From Annona cherimola (taxonomy: Eukaryota; Streptophyta; Magnoliopsida; Magnoliales; Annonaceae), in contig CM059971.1 in the NCBI GenBank assembly GCA_030490835.1, positions 128,434,564 through 128,498,563 on the forward strand: a DNA stretch of 64,000 nt. The letters are read 5' to 3'. The notes beneath the pieces were generated by a model, which made no database searches, was not told the DNA's origin, and worked only from the letters and a program-made list of their open reading frames with translations. Positions 11,481 through 24,309 of the stretch are shown in pieces. The stretch's first letter is position 1, and the number at the start of each line of letters is the position of its first letter. Both the position numbers and the translations under genes were made by a program.

Positions 11481-12800
11481 AATATCATTTGCAACTATAT
11501 ATTAAATTATTGTAATCATATTGCAAAGATATCCCATCATTCTAAAAATGGTAAATTCCCCATAATCGAAAATGGAAAATTATGACCATAGTTTGCAACC
11601 ATTTGCAAGCCAACCCATGGAGTTAAATTTTATCATGAATTGTGTTTTTGAAAAATCAGAGTACATAAATTGCCCCCATTTTTCAAAAAGAAAGAAAAAC
11701 AAAAACGTTTCAGTGTAGTAACCATGAACGTGTCTAACACTCTAACTAGATTTTTTAGGGTCTTAAAATTTTATTAAAATAAATGGCTAAATATATTACC
11801 TTCACCCCCAATAACAACTACAAATAAGCGAAATATTTACTAAAATAAGTTCTTAAAAAATTTCCGCCATCAAAGTATGATATTGTGTTTTAAAGGGTAG
11901 AATTCAAATTATCATAGGTTAAATACTTTAATCTTATCTTACTTAGAAATAAGAAAAAATAATTGAAATGAAGAGAATTAATAGTTAATGACATGGAGTA
12001 TCCAGTAGAAGTATTACATGGGAGGAAATATGAGCAGTTAGAATTTTAAAAGTATTTTTATGATTTCTTAATAGAATTTAATATGATCGATACATTTGCA
12101 AATTATGGGGTGTAATTTGCTATTTTTAAAACCACGTGGATATACTTACAATTATGATGGATATATTTTGCATATCACCTAATCTCTTACACGCCCACAT
12201 GGTTGGATAAAATTGCAACTATGCTCACAGAAAGCATTTTTACAATTTTTTAGTAGAAGTTAATGCGACAGGTATATTTGAAAATTGTGGGGGTGCAATT
12301 TGCTATTTGCTCTTTGCGGATATACTGCAATTAGTATCAAACAATTAGGACATATTTGCAGATCATCAAATCTCTTACTCGCAACGTTAGATTTCATCCT
12401 GCGTTTTTTTAAAGAAGCCCGATTACATACATGATAATATATTTTAAGCTAAAATATATCGTTCGCTTATTTTTATAGTTACATTTTTTGGTTTTTCTTC
12501 GTAAGTGTATTTAATTAATATACCAAGATTCGTCATTTTATAGTACTTTTATATTTTATTTTTAATTTTTTAAAAATCATCGGAGCATTTAAATCATTTT
12601 TCATCCATTTAAAACTTGATTTTTAAAAAATCAAAAATAAATATTTATATATTACAAAATTGTAAAACTTGATATATGAATTAAATACACTTTGGAAAAC
12701 TTGTTTATAAAAAAAAAATTAAAAAATACAGTAAAAATAAATGAATAATATATTTTAACCTATATATCACATTGAGTATAATCAAGTTTCTTTTTTAAAA

Positions 12801-12888
12801 TTTTGATAAATAATGAAAAATTCAATTCATTCATTGTATTTAAATTTTGATAAATAATGAAAAATTCAATTCATTCATTGTATTTAAC
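12801..12888. repeat. 44-bp tandem duplication
   Basis: Two near-identical copies of a unit starting TTTTGATAAATAATGAAAAA lie head to tail at 12801 and 12845. The high similarity suggests a recent event. Confidence 0.8.
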
Positions 12889-12893
12889 ATTAG

Positions 12894-13050
12894 GATAGTC
12901 GTATAGGTAGTGTAGAAATGATTGAAAAGTATGATAGTTTGTATAAAAAAATGTAAAAAAATAATTAAAAAATAAAATAATTATAGAAAGTGAAAAATTT
13001 TAGATTGAAAAATTTTGGTTGACATTTTTTTACCTCAAACAAACGCACCC
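12894..13050. repeat. Truncated Tourist-like MITE
   Basis: It matches the right part of the family: GTGTAGAAATGATTGAAAA, then AGTGAAAAATTTTAGATTGA, ending AAACAAACGCACCC followed by TAA. The left half is missing; the 44-bp duplication lies at the truncation point. Confidence 0.6.
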
Positions 13051-13689
13051 TAAATATACAATGCGCAACACTTTCTAAAAAAATGTGTAAATTATGAAAG
13101 ATCTTTTTTGGTGAAAAATTACGAAAAACCTTTAGATCTATTTATGTGTATTTAAATATCACAATACTTTATAAAATCATTTATCTAAATACAAATAATA
13201 TTTTAAACAATTTAAATGTTAAATACAACTTTTAAAATTAATATTTATCATTAAATAATTGTATTACATTGATGTTACACATTTATACATAAGGCCCATG
13301 CACTACAATACTAAACAGATTGAAAAAAATTTCAACATACTATAAATAATGCTTCATAGATTGAATTTTCCACCAATTATCAAGATATTAAAAAAATTTC
13401 CCAAAATTAAAAGAATAACTTGTGATTATATACGGCCGACCACATGGGGCAACCATACATCCAACCAATTCAATTTTTTCACTAACAGACCAAAAATTTA
13501 CAAAAGTGTCACTGTATTTAAAAAAATAAAAAATACTTAAAAAAATCCAACATGATAAATTTTGATATATAGATTAAATACATCAACTTTACGTGTTCAT
13601 AAATAAAAATTGAAAAAAAAATTATTTTCTAATCACTCATCTTACATAGAAGCATTTTTGTATACCATAATTTCGATGCAATCCACTAC

Positions 13690-14466
13690 AAAATAAGCCT
13701 CTTGTTACGTGCTGTCTGCACAATGCAACAAGTCCCAAGACTTGCAAAAACCAATTGTCGTATGGTCAAAACATTCTCGAAACATCCGACTCAAGCAAAA
13801 CCATCGTGCAAATGGAATTCATACCTGAAAGCAACTTGCTAACAACTAACAAGAGATCCTCATCTAGCTAAAACAACTCTGAATACAAACCACTAAATTC
13901 CATGGACACTGGATTATGCAGACTTTCCACAAAATTCAGCAAAATAGTTTCTTTCAGTTATCCATTGCCAGTTGCATGACATCTGTTTCACCGCTGCCGC
14001 CTGCCGATGGAGATTACAGCTCCGCTGTATGTGATTAGACTCTGACCCAAATACGAGAGTAATAGCTCCATTACCCAAGAACCAAAATTCCAAGGAGTTA
14101 CCATCCATCAAAAAAATATATTCATTTTAAAAATTGCAAGGAGTCATGAACCATGCCACACTGCACCACATTGGAAAAAAAATCCCAAAAAAATTATGTA
14201 AAAGGATCATCGATGAGAGAGAAGGTAATGACCCAAACATTAAAAGAATGATTCACAACAACTATGTCGAGCAAAGAATCCATATTGCCGGCTCCAAACA
14301 CAACCCTGGTCACTTAAAGGGCAAAGTAAACGCATAAGGGTCCAAGCCAATAATCAACAAGAATTCACAACAACATTAACAGAAAACGGAACAATAACGT
14401 AGCTAAATTGTCTTCTATCAAAGCCTATACTGTCTCAAGATACCATCTCATCACATCCCATCACCC
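13690..14466 (-). other. Probable 3' UTR and downstream flank of the reticulon gene
   Basis: Less AT-rich sequence follows the reticulon stop codon on the minus strand. Open frames here on both strands are short and show no conserved motifs, so I read the region as 3' UTR plus flank and not as extra genes. Confidence 0.45.
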
Positions 14467-15757
14467 TTAAACCTTCTTTTTATCTTTCAATGGACCCCTT
14501 GGGATCCTACTAAGAACCCTTGCATCAAACACAGCCCATTGCTTCTTGAGTTCAGCCATTGCCTTCTCTGCGAAGGAATCCACTTGATCCTCGTACTTCT
14601 CATACAGAACAGGCACCGTGTGCAACAAGACAAACACTGTTTTTTAAATTTTAAAAAAAAAAAAAAATTATGGACAAATAAAAATTGAATCAGTTAGGAA
14701 GATGTGATCACTGAAAAATGAATAGACAGGCAAATAAATGGATAGATTTCACGTTATGCTGTCACCTATATAGAACAGTGTCAAGAAATTGCACCAGCTT
14801 CCAACGATAGAAAGAACCCACAAGCCAGCAATCACCTGAGCAACCGAAAGAACAAATCAAAATCACACCGAAGCGAAAGGAATCAAGAAAATGGCCACGG
14901 ATACAGCTGAATAGACATACAGCAAGAAACTTGCGCAGATCCCTCCCAGATGCAACTTCCCGCAGAAAAGCGAAAGCCCGGTTAATCTCGAGCCTCAAGG
15001 ATTGGGCGATATTGATTACAACGTCCTCTGGGATGCTTACTTGAGGGATGTGGGGAGGAGACCTGTACATAAAAGATGGCAATGGAAATCCTTGTGAGGG
15101 GAGAGAGAGAGAGAGAGAGACGCATACACTAGGACTTTCACTCACTTGTTAATGAAGGTAGATGCATTAGACCAGAGGAAGAAGATGGCAAGAGTGAGAA
15201 TGAGGCAGTGGCACACAAGTGTGAGAAGGTGATACTCAATCAACTCGAACAGAACCCACAACACTGTGGCTCCACCAAGCACGCCTACTGAGATCTTCTT
15301 GTTCCTCCACAGGAATACATCAGCAGCTGTACATCATCCAATAACAGATCCAAAACCAACTAAACATTCATTCATCCACGGGGATTACTACAAATGACAG
15401 CATGCAAGAAGGAATCGGAAATCAATTCAAGATAACCAAACCACGAGCCTATGAAAAAAAAACAAAGAACTAAATATCACAGGAAGCCCGATCGGACAGA
15501 GAAATTAACTAGATCTCGAAAGATAATCTATCATTCATTTACAAGAATCGACGAAAGAAAATCGTACGTTTTCCGCCGCCAAAAACCTGATGGACGGGCT
15601 TCTGCCTTCCGAAGAGGCGATAAATCGCCGACTTGACGGCGGAAGGCGACGATTTTTCATCGTCAGAATCGGAGGAGGAGGAATGGTCGTGCAACTTCTC
15701 CGTGATTTTATCCATCAGTGACTGCGGTGCTGCTGATTCCTCGGCATGCTCCGCCAT
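14467..15757 (-). CDS. Reticulon-like protein B (RTNLB), 250 aa
   Basis: Reticulons are ER membrane proteins that insert as wedges and shape tubules. Five exons on the minus strand were read from splice sites and frame: 15757-15568, 15326-15146, 15062-14921, 14835-14766 and 14636-14467, totalling 251 codons with stop. The N-terminus is acidic and Ser/Asp-rich (residues 26-38), followed by [19 protein letters not shown] (45-63). The reticulon homology domain runs from about 64 to the C-terminus: [13 protein letters not shown] (64-76), a first hydrophobic hairpin around 77-117, [34 protein letters not shown], and a second hydrophobic stretch around 171-204. It ends in LKDKKKV, a Lys-rich ER-type tail. 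The ATG at 15757-15755 is chosen because the frame upstream reaches only a TTG. Length and exon structure suit the RTNLB1-8 group. The exact paralogue is not resolved. Confidence 0.93.
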
Positions 15758-15831
15758 ATTCACCGGTTCAGCCAAATTTCAATCGCACACTCCTCTCCCA
15801 CTCTCTCTACTCTGCTGCGGAATCTGCGATT

Positions 15832-15840
<9 letters not shown>

Positions 15841-15877
<37 letters not shown>
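15841..15877. repeat. (CT)n microsatellite in the reticulon 5' leader
   Basis: About 18 CT units lie 84-120 bp upstream of the reticulon ATG, giving (GA)n on the coding strand. GA/CT tracts are common in plant leaders and core promoters. A regulatory role is inference. Confidence 0.75.
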
Positions 15878-15879
<2 letters not shown>

Positions 15880-16395
15880 AGTCCTCGCCTTTCTTTCGCT
15901 CGCCTGCCTTTGCAGCCACAATCGCTGGTGGAAATTGGGAAAGCAAGCTACAGAAGCGCGGACCGGAGAACCTGCCTAAATAGCCGAAAAGAACCCCGAA
16001 GCTGAGGATTAAATCTCAGCCGTAGATGAGCAGCCGAGGCTCTTGCTTCGTCAAGACAAGAGGCCAGCAAAAATGAATGAAAGCCCGCTCGGGAGGAGAA
16101 GCGATAGGCTAGGCTGTCCGCTCGCTCCGTCCGGAAAAAACGAGAAAACGCAATGCGCTGTTACTCCCTAGGTTAGGCAGTAGGGACTAACGTTATGAGT
16201 TATGACGCCGTTACTTTACGCAAGACACCGACTTCTGAAGCCACGTGTCATGACTTCTGCATTTTCATGCTAGACCTGACGTGCGGCAGCTGGGGTTTGC
16301 CGCTTGGCCCGCCCCCAGTTTCATTTTCATTTTTCAAAAGGATGCGTGGCAAATGTTTCTGGAAAACGCGTCGCCTACACGATCCATTCCTTGCC

Positions 16396-16429
<34 letters not shown>

Positions 16430-16430
16430 C
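15878..16430 (-). promoter_or_regulatory. Reticulon gene 5' flank (presumed promoter region)
   Basis: GC-richer sequence upstream of the reticulon start contains CACGTG-like GCCACGTGTCATG at 16240-16252, a G-box/ABRE-type core, and ends in a 30-base T run at 16398-16427. No TATA box is obvious. The assignment rests on position. Confidence 0.4.
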
Positions 16431-17091
16431 AATTAAAAAAATGGAAAGAAAAAAAAAAAATCATCAATATTTTGTGGGCCTGGTAAGTTGACTTAGTGGT
16501 TTGAGATTGACGTTGGAGGGCGGGTTCGTCGGGGGTTGGGACGAGCGAGCGAATTATAACCAATGAAATGCGTAACATGTTCGTTGCAATATTCACTGTA
16601 ATATTTTTAAAGCGTAGGTTCCCTTTGGTAATATGCTTGGGCGTACACGTTTGCTTTCCACATTTCTCCACCGTATTTTAAAAAAATATAATATATTAAT
16701 TTTATATTTTAACTAATAATATCTTATTCTTTATTTTTACTCTTATATTTTAATATTTTTTACATAATTTACCTATTATTTTCAGTATCTCTTTGTCGTA
16801 TTATACTGTTTTATACTTTTCAAAAATATTTTTTTATTCACAAGTTTAACATCCGAATGCATTTTATAACAGTGCCAAAAATCAGGTAAATTGGAATATT
16901 GTGCCGGCCGCATTTGCTTCAAAATAATATGCATGGTATGACCCTTCTTTTAGTAGGTAGGGGTCATACACATCTAATTTTGATGCCACTTGTGGCTTAG
17001 TCTTGGTTAAATAAATGATAATAAACGAAATGGGTGGATTATATTTTGATTTTATCATTTTAATCATAATGCATCTTAACTAAGACATGTA
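16431..17091. other. Intergenic spacer, no gene seen
   Basis: Moderately GC-rich to about 16670, then AT-rich. Nothing beyond short chance frames is seen. Confidence 0.4.
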
Positions 17092-17372
17092 GGGTGTGTT
17101 TGGTAATAAGTAAAAGTTGACAAGTTAAAACTTTTCAATCTAAAACTGTTCACTTTCCACAACTAGCTTATTTTTTAATCATTTCTTCACATTTTTCTAT
17201 ACAACTACCCTGCTTTTCAATCATTTCTAAGCAACTATCAACACAACTAACTTATCTATTTCAACTTTATCCTATTTGTTCCTCATCATTATCCCTACCA
17301 TATCATATCATTTGACAACTTTTACTCTCTACAACTTTTCATCAAAAGTTTTATCCATTCCCAAATACACCC
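17092..17372. repeat. Tourist-like MITE (281 bp)
   Basis: The ends GGGTGTGTTTGGTAATAAG and CCCAAATACACCC are inverted repeats. The interior follows the family consensus order AAACTTTTCAATCTAAAAC, ACAACTAACTTATCTATTT, ATCATATCATTTGACAAC, TTTTCATCAAAAGTTTTA. Flanking trinucleotides are GTA and TTA. Copies in both orientations occur at 18756, 21741, 23952, 24310, 26629, 30640, 36790, 54337 and 62523. Confidence 0.8.
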
Positions 17373-18755
17373 TTATTTATTATCTATCACGACCCAAGGG
17401 TTGAATCCCGTTGCATAGTGCATAGCATTTTCAGGACGAATGAAGGCCACGATTGGGCCCAACCTAGTTTTGATCTTGAAGAAGAGTCAGCCCAGAACCA
17501 GGCCCACTACGACGCGCCTGTAGTCCGTAGAGCAACAATCTTCTAATCTGCATGTTCCCGAATTTCGGATTCATGTCTCAATAGGCTCTCATCTCAATTC
17601 TCAATCCACAGGCCTTCTCCTCCAAATATAAAATCTACCGCTCGCTCTACCCCTCGACCATCATTCAAACCATTAAGCATTCATTTGCCTCTTGTTTTGC
17701 CAACAAATTAAAATGACTAGTCCGTACCTATCACAATTCACACCCACGAACAGTGGCTCTGGTCTGGTGCGTTCTCCCCTCTTGCATGTCCCATGAAGAC
17801 GTTTTATTTATTATTGTAAAACAGGCAGGTCGACTAGGCGGCCTCAAATCCCTCCCTCGTGCTCTAAAATATTCTTTTTAGAGAAAAAAAAAAAAAAAAA
17901 AAAAAGACACGACAACAACAACGAACGTACGTGCGTGCGTGATCGATGACAGTGTTCTGTTTGTTTCATTCCATCAATTTGACAGATACAACTGATATTC
18001 ACTCCCTCAATGGAAGAGATAAATTTAACAAGCTAGAGAAAGAGATGGAGGTTGAAAATCATACCTGCTTCAATTGCACCAAAGGAAGCGAAGGAAGTAG
18101 GTCTGTCCGTCGGTCTGGCTTAGTCAACAGGGAAACTGTTGGCAAGGTGAGAATGAGATGAGGACGTTATCAATGGGTATCCGAATATTCCCTCCAACTC
18201 CCTCCCCAGTTGGTGCTTACAGACTTGTTTTTTTCAAATAATAATAATAATAATAAATAAATACGAATATGCTATTGCTAGCTTAGCTTCGGCGAAGGCA
18301 TATTCAAGTGTAAGAATGAGCTCTCCAACGTATTCGTATATTATCAGTTAATTACTTCTCTATGCGTTTCTACGTATATAAGTTTTCTAAAAGCAACTTT
18401 CCCAACTTTACCATGTCCTTTCCAAATTCCAGTTATTAATTCCTTGCTGAATTTTCGATTTTACAATCTCATTTCCACAATCGTTCGCTCCGACATACGG
18501 ATGAAGCTGATTATGCCATGAATCGGCTAAATAATGAAAATTGTTGATTTTTCAAATCATAAAAAAATATTTCGAAGACTAATAATTTTTCCTGCATATA
18601 AAGGGTAGGCCCACACAAAAAAAAATAAAAGAACATTTTTAAAATTGCTCGAAAAATCTATATGTATTCAAGTTCGGTGGTCGAAACATTAATTATGTAT
18701 ATAAGAAATGACCTACTGGCCCCAAACACGTAACTTTGATAGAAACTTATATATA
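17373..18755. other. Intergenic spacer, no gene supported
   Basis: Contains unassigned moderately GC-rich sequence around 17400-17830, an A run at 17884-17905, and an (AAT)n stretch at 18238-18257. A short open frame at 17946-18161 has no conserved features. Confidence 0.4.
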
Positions 18756-19270
18756 GAGTGTGATTGGAAGTGGTAAAATTTTTTATAAAATATTTTTAGT
18801 GTAAAAGTTTTTAAACTTGGAAAAAATGATGTGATATGATATAGATAAGGATGGAAAATACAAAAAATAAAATTAAAATAGTTAGGTTAGTTATGTGGAT
18901 AGTTGTGTATAAATAATTGAAAAATAGGATAACTATATTGGAAAATATGAAAAAATAATTAAAAAAGGATAATTATTAAGAATAAAAAGTTTTAGATTGA
19001 AAATTTTTATCTTATATTTTTTTAACATTGCCAAACACACCCTGAGTGCATTTAGAAATTAATAAAAATTTTGGCGTAAAAGTTTTTGAAATAGAAAAAA
19101 TGATGTGATATGATATATGTAATTATGGAGAGTACAAAAAATAAAATTAATATATGGATATTCGTGTATAAATGATTGAAAAATAAGATAATTATATAGG
19201 AATAAGCTAAAAGTTATTGATTAAAAATTTTAGTCTGAAATGTCTTTGGTGTAAACAAACACTCTCATTG
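18756..19270. repeat. Two adjacent Tourist-like MITE copies
   Basis: The first copy runs from GAGTGTGATTGGAAG to GCCAAACACACCC (18756-19042). A second copy in the same orientation follows at once, TGAGTGCATTTAG to AACAAACACTCTC. Both contain GAAAAAATGATGTGATATGA and TGTATAAATGATTGAAAA. The tandem arrangement may reflect insertion beside an older copy. Confidence 0.6.
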
Positions 19271-20042
19271 TATGTTATTTTTAGTCTTAATAGTTGTATA
19301 TTTATTTTCAAAAGATATTAAATTTTTACAAAATAAAAGTTTTGGAATGAATTTTTTGTTGGCATCATAACTAAATATGTGTGGATAAATATAATAATAT
19401 TAAAGTCGGATGTATCCAAATCATTAATTGCTTAAGGGGGCTATATTGATAACAAAATTAAAATCTAATTTATTCATGTATCTATAATTATTTATTTCAA
19501 TATTAACCCAAGTTTCATCTATATTAGATATGTATATGGGGCTCATTTAAAACTGATGTAAAATAAACATAATAAATAGTTTGATTTAAATATCAATTTC
19601 ATATTGTATTTTCAACATCTAAATCTTTTAAAACGCCATCCCTATACAATCAACTATATAAAGTTATTATATTTTAATACGTCGTTGAATGGATATAAGC
19701 ATTTTTCATAATTTATACATAAATAAGTATATTTTAAAGCAATTTGAGCCATTCAAGATTCCATTGAGATTATTTTTAGAGCTACAATAAAATAAATGAT
19801 ATCAAATCTTATGAAAGATATAATTATATTTTTATTATCAATATAATTTTCATTACAATTAAGAATGTAGCAGGACGAAGGTCAACCATTTAAAATATTA
19901 TAGTTGGAGTTTGAACCCATCAATCTAATATTTCATATATAATCCATATAATGAATCTAATTAATTGGGTTGCGATCATCCAACCCATCAACTTGATAAC
20001 TACCTTATTTAACCAATAAACTCTAATGTTTTGTAATGTTTA
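19271..20042. other. AT-rich spacer with palindromic-family debris
   Basis: Blocks such as TTGTATTTTCAACATCTAAATC and CATTTTTCATAATTTATACA (19600-19730) resemble the palindromic family at 51256-51770. No gene is seen. Confidence 0.4.
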
Positions 20043-20051
20043 TTTAATAAA

Positions 20052-21269
20052 GGATAAATTCTTTTTATACCTACAACATTTGCTCATTATTGTATCGTAC
20101 TCATAATATTTTAATAATTTTCCTGATACCCACAATATTTAATCCCTAATTCTTTGCATGCCCATGCCATAAGTAACGGCCTAAATGACCGTCGTCTCCG
20201 TCTCTGACTATGTCAATGACACCACCAGTGTCATGAAAATTGAGGAAGACGAGAAGCGATGGAGATTGAAGGAGTGGGAGCTTCGTTAAGACTACGATAG
20301 GTGCCTCTTGCATGAACAGGGGAGGGAGATCCACATGCGGCGCAAACGCATTAGATCCATGAGCGACGCAAACACTCTCCCACTCACCATCACCGCCTCC
20401 ATGGAGACGGCCTCTTGCCGGCAGGGAAGAAGAGAACCCCAAGCACGCAATTTTTGTAAACTCCTGCTTTAGACGCGACAAATTGGTGCCGATCGACCAC
20501 ATGTACATTGACAGTGTCCATCTATAGAGCACCAATTTTCAGTGCTCCATCATCTTCTCAAAAGGGATTCCATAGCTGCTGTTTTTGGAGTGGCTAATCC
20601 AATCGTCAATCAGACCATTCACGCGACCAGACCTCCATCATCTTCCCCAAACAGAGCAATAACCACTATGCAAGGATGGAAACTGCATGTCATCATCTTC
20701 CCCATTTGGATGGAGCCCCTCTTAGTGCAAATCACAGCCCAAAATCCAGTACCACCAACAGAAAACGACAGTCAGATCCAGTAATCCATTATCCTCCGTT
20801 GATTCCAACATTTAATAGATCGAGTAATGGCAGTGTTTGTTGCAGATCAAGATCGTCTTCTGCTACTAGAGTTCTGCATCTTCTCAACGATGAGTCATCC
20901 AGCCGTCCATTTTCTCGGAGGTATTGATGCTGGACGGACTCAGCGATGTGTCATCTATCAGTGTCGATTGTCGTCCGATGAATGGAGATAGGAGACGTGT
21001 GGCCGATGTGTCATCGTGAGGCTTGGTTTACAGGGTGATGCACTAAAGTGCATCCGTTGCGGATGAGGATTGGGCATCTGGGCAATTTGGCCATTTTAAA
21101 AAGAAACTATTGCAATTTTCTCATCCGTGAGAGATAACAGATAGAAGCTAACGGCAGGGGCATGTGAGGAATTATGGGTTAAATGTTGCGGATATGGGAG
21201 GAATTATTGAATGTTACTGGTACGAAAGGAATAAAAGGCAAATATTGTGGGCATTAGAGAAATTTACCC
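20052..21269. mobile_element. Mutator-like non-autonomous element, 1218 bp (possible Pack-MULE)
   Basis: The ends are diverged inverted repeats. The left end GGATAAATTC, TTTTTATACC, TACAACATTTGC and the complement of the right end GGGTAAATTT, CTCTAATGCC, CACAATATTTGC agree at 24 of the first 32 positions. Similarity continues inward for roughly 100 bp, with CATGCCC(A/C)TGCCG near each inner edge. The flanks TTTAATAAA (20043-20051) and TCTAATAAA (21270-21278) match at 8 of 9, the target length of Mutator-type transposons. The interior, about 20170-21060, is clearly less AT-rich than its surroundings, as in elements that have captured host gene fragments. I do not recognise the captured sequence; open frames exist on both strands without known motifs. 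No transposase is present. Confidence 0.65.
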
Positions 21270-21740
21270 TCTAATAAATTATGCATAATTATTGACAATA
21301 AAATTATATTGTAATTAAGAAAAATATGAATTTAAGTAAATCATTAGCATCATAAGCTTTCTTGTTGATTGTTTAGAATTACATTTTATATGGCTTATCA
21401 TTTTTATTTTTCCCATTCAACCCACAATCCAATTTGCGTGGGTTAAATGGATTGGAGTTACAATGTATTAAAATTTTTAATAGTGATTATGTCGGGGTTA
21501 TACTTGAAAGCCTTAGTGTTTTAGGTATGTGCATAGAAATTATTGGTTGCCTGTAAGAAAGGTACAAAAAACGCGTCGTCTTGAATTATTTAGTGTGTTT
21601 CATGGCGAATTTAGCTTGCTTTGTTATTACAGTTAGCAATCTGATATTGGTTTTATTCAAATCCCTGTGCTACCTACTTACAATTAGCATTCTAATTTAA
21701 CATACGTCTATTTAAAAAAGATTCACCCATGACTCCCATG

Positions 21741-22012
21741 ATGGGTTTGTTTACTTACACAGAGAAAATTTTCAATCTAAAATTTTTACAATTCATAATT
21801 ATCATTTTTAATTATTTTTATATTTTTCTATATGACTATCATACTTTTTAATCATTTTTACATAACTATCCAAATAGTTAAACTATTTATTTTAACTTTA
21901 TACTCTCTAATCCTTATTATTACTTTTATATCATCACATCATTTTTTCATATTTAAAAAACTTATACAAAAATTTTCATCTAAGAGTTTTACTCCTTTCC
22001 AATACACAAGTG
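21741..22012. repeat. Tourist-like MITE, diverged
   Basis: Starts GGGTTTGTTTACTTACAC, followed by AAATTTTCAATCTAAAAT, the pyrimidine-rich family interior and ATCACATCATTTTTTC, and closes with TTTTCATCTAAGAGTTTTAC. The ends are eroded. Confidence 0.55.
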
Positions 22013-23440
22013 CAAGCTGAGGGAGTTTTCCCGATTTGGACCGGCTCGGTATTTTAAAAACTCCTTTTGAATTTTTTTAAAGACATATATTGTCTATTAG
22101 TGCTCGGTTCGGCTCGGTTTGGAGCTGATTAGTGCTGAGTTAGAAAAAACTCAGACCAAACTGGCCCTTAAAAAGACGTACCCTTCTTGCACCGTCAAGG
22201 GCAGTTTTTTTAATAAAAATAGTTTATCTTTTTATACTATCAAATAAACCTAAAAGATAGAAAAATCCAAACTATTTTGAAACAAAAAGAATAGCAGACA
22301 AATCTTTAGTTGAAAGAAGCTCGAAATTAAAATTAAATAGACTATTAAGTTTCGTAATTAAAAGTTTACTTATAAATTAAATTTGTTCTATAAATTTAAA
22401 ATGTGTTTGGGATCACATAGGAAAGGATGGGAATGTTTTCACAAAATTAATAATTAAAAAAATAAAATAATTATAAGTCGGAACAATAACAATCATCATA
22501 GGTTAAGCTTGACTTTATATTCTTTATGTATTCTAAACTTTTTAAATATAAATATCTTTATTATTAATATTTTATTTGATGAATTTATTTAAAAATCTCT
22601 ATTGTTTGAACTCGATTAAGACCCGCTTTAACCTAGTCTAGACTTTGTCGTCTGGACTAAAATTGATGACATGGAGTTTGGTATCGAGTTCAATCTGGAC
22701 ATGAACATAAGATAAACATAAGAAGCATAATAATGGTTAGTTCAGATTAGGAAAAATCAGCCCGTTTTTCATCATAGCGGATCTTATATGATCTGGTATC
22801 AGAAAAAAAATAGTTTCTTGTTTTTGAACTTGTGTCTTACTTAGAATTTTTCTCTAAATTGAATTTGGCATTTTTGAATTATTTTATTTTTTATTTTTTA
22901 TTTTTAAGTAAAAAGGGCAAAAAATAAACTGAAACAACAAATAAATTCGAAAATTTTATCCAACTTCATTAAAAAATAGCATGTAAATTATATTGAAAAT
23001 AGCTTGAAAATTTCGCTTCCAATTAAAAGAAATTGGATCTGTCACATAAAAAAATAAATAGAATAAAAAAGATTTTATTTTTAATTCGGTTCGAGCAGTC
23101 CTAACCGAGCCCATATCCCCTCTAGAACGGGACGAAATATATAGAATAGGATTTGGTACCTAATTCGACTCGGACCTAACTGCATAGGGTCAAAATTAAT
23201 ACTAAGTTAGGATCCGAAGAAACTCACCTGGTTTGCACTCTTGTCCCAAACACACCCTATGTCAAAAATTAGCATGCTAATATTTATCTTGCTCGTTCCA
23301 AAAAGTTTCAAAGGTGATTACTAGCATTGTAATTTGTTTAAATCATCTAGCGAGGCCTATTCATTCTTGAAAAATTCAACACTACGTTAAAGACTTAAAG
23401 GACTGAAATTTCGATAAAAATATTAGAGGGGTATTTTGTC
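22013..23440. other. AT-rich intergenic spacer, no gene seen
   Basis: Contains GGCTCGGTTTGGAGC-type and CCTAACTGCATAGGGTC blocks that look like eroded hAT-like repeats, but no ends can be set. No coding sequence is supported. Confidence 0.35.
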
Positions 23441-23444
23441 TAAA

Positions 23445-23672
23445 TATAAAACTTTTCAAACTAAAATTTTTCAATTTAAAATTTTTCACCCATTGCAACT
23501 ATCTTATTTTTTAAATCATTTTCCATATCTGTATCTACAAAATACGAATACTCATGTAACTAACCTATCTATTTTAATTTTATGTTATTAATTTCTTATC
23601 ATTTCTCCTATTATATCATATTATTTTCTTCTATTTTAAAAACTTTTTATTCAAAAATTTTACTAAAATGCA
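23445..23672. repeat. Tourist-like MITE, eroded
   Basis: The family interior is recognisable (AACTTTTCAAACTAAAAT, CTAACCTATCTATTTTAATT, ATATCATATTATTTTCTTCT), but both terminal inverted repeats are lost. Confidence 0.45.
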
Positions 23673-23951
23673 GTAAGGTGTGAGGCAAGCAACTTTTTTT
23701 GATATTTCTATATACATCATCATATCTAAATATTGCAATGAAGCATGTTCACATCCTTATAGCATGGAGGTCTGCAACTTTTGTTTTGTCTTCTTTATCA
23801 CACACGATAAGATACATGTAGAGTTTTTTTTTTTTTGAACTTTATTTGATGCACCTGAGTGTACTAAGCTTAGATGACCTAGGTGCAAAAATTCATTTTC
23901 TAATATTTGTTTTAAAATTTTTTTATATAACTATCCATCTAAGTGTATTTA

Positions 23952-24242
23952 GGGTGTGTTTGGTTAGGGGTAAAACTTTTGATGAAAAGTTTTTAAAGTA
24001 GAAGTTGTCAAATTGATAGAAAATGATGTGATATAATAGGAGTAATGATGAGGAGTAAAGAGAATAAAGTTAAAATAGATAGGTTAGTTGTATGGGTAGT
24101 TGTGTAGAAATGATTGAAAAATAGGGTAGTTTGTATAGGAAAATGTGAAAAAATAATTAAAAAATAGAGTAGTTATGGAGAGTGAAAAGTTTTGGATTGA
24201 AAAGTTTTGGTTGACATTTTTTTGCCCCAAACAAACGCACTC
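23952..24242. repeat. Tourist-like MITE with TTA target duplication (291 bp)
   Basis: The ends GGGTGTGTTTGGTTAGGGG and CCCCAAACAAACGCACTC are inverted repeats. The flanks are TTA at 23949-23951 and TTA at 24243-24245, the PIF/Harbinger (Tourist) signature. This is one of the best-preserved copies. Confidence 0.85.
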
Positions 24243-24309
24243 TTAATATATTTATCAAAATTTATCATTTTTGAAAATTTTTAGATTTTTCGAATTTTTA
24301 AAAATCCAA

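Larger units (their letters stand above)
11481..13680. other. AT-rich intergenic spacer with repeat debris
   Basis: No gene is supported. It holds fragments of several repeat families: paired blocks near 12090-12350 with GTGCAATTTGCTATTT, fold-back-type debris around 12540-12770, a 44-bp tandem duplication, a truncated Tourist-like MITE, and palindromic-family debris near 13130-13320. Confidence 0.5.

Noticed and set aside
15758..15775. Six extra codons before the reticulon start
   Set aside because: They would begin with TTG; the first ATG is at 15757.
20146..20927. Open frames of 80-130 codons on both strands within the Mutator-like element
   Set aside because: No conserved motif, no splice structure and low-complexity composition; kept as part of the element, not called genes.
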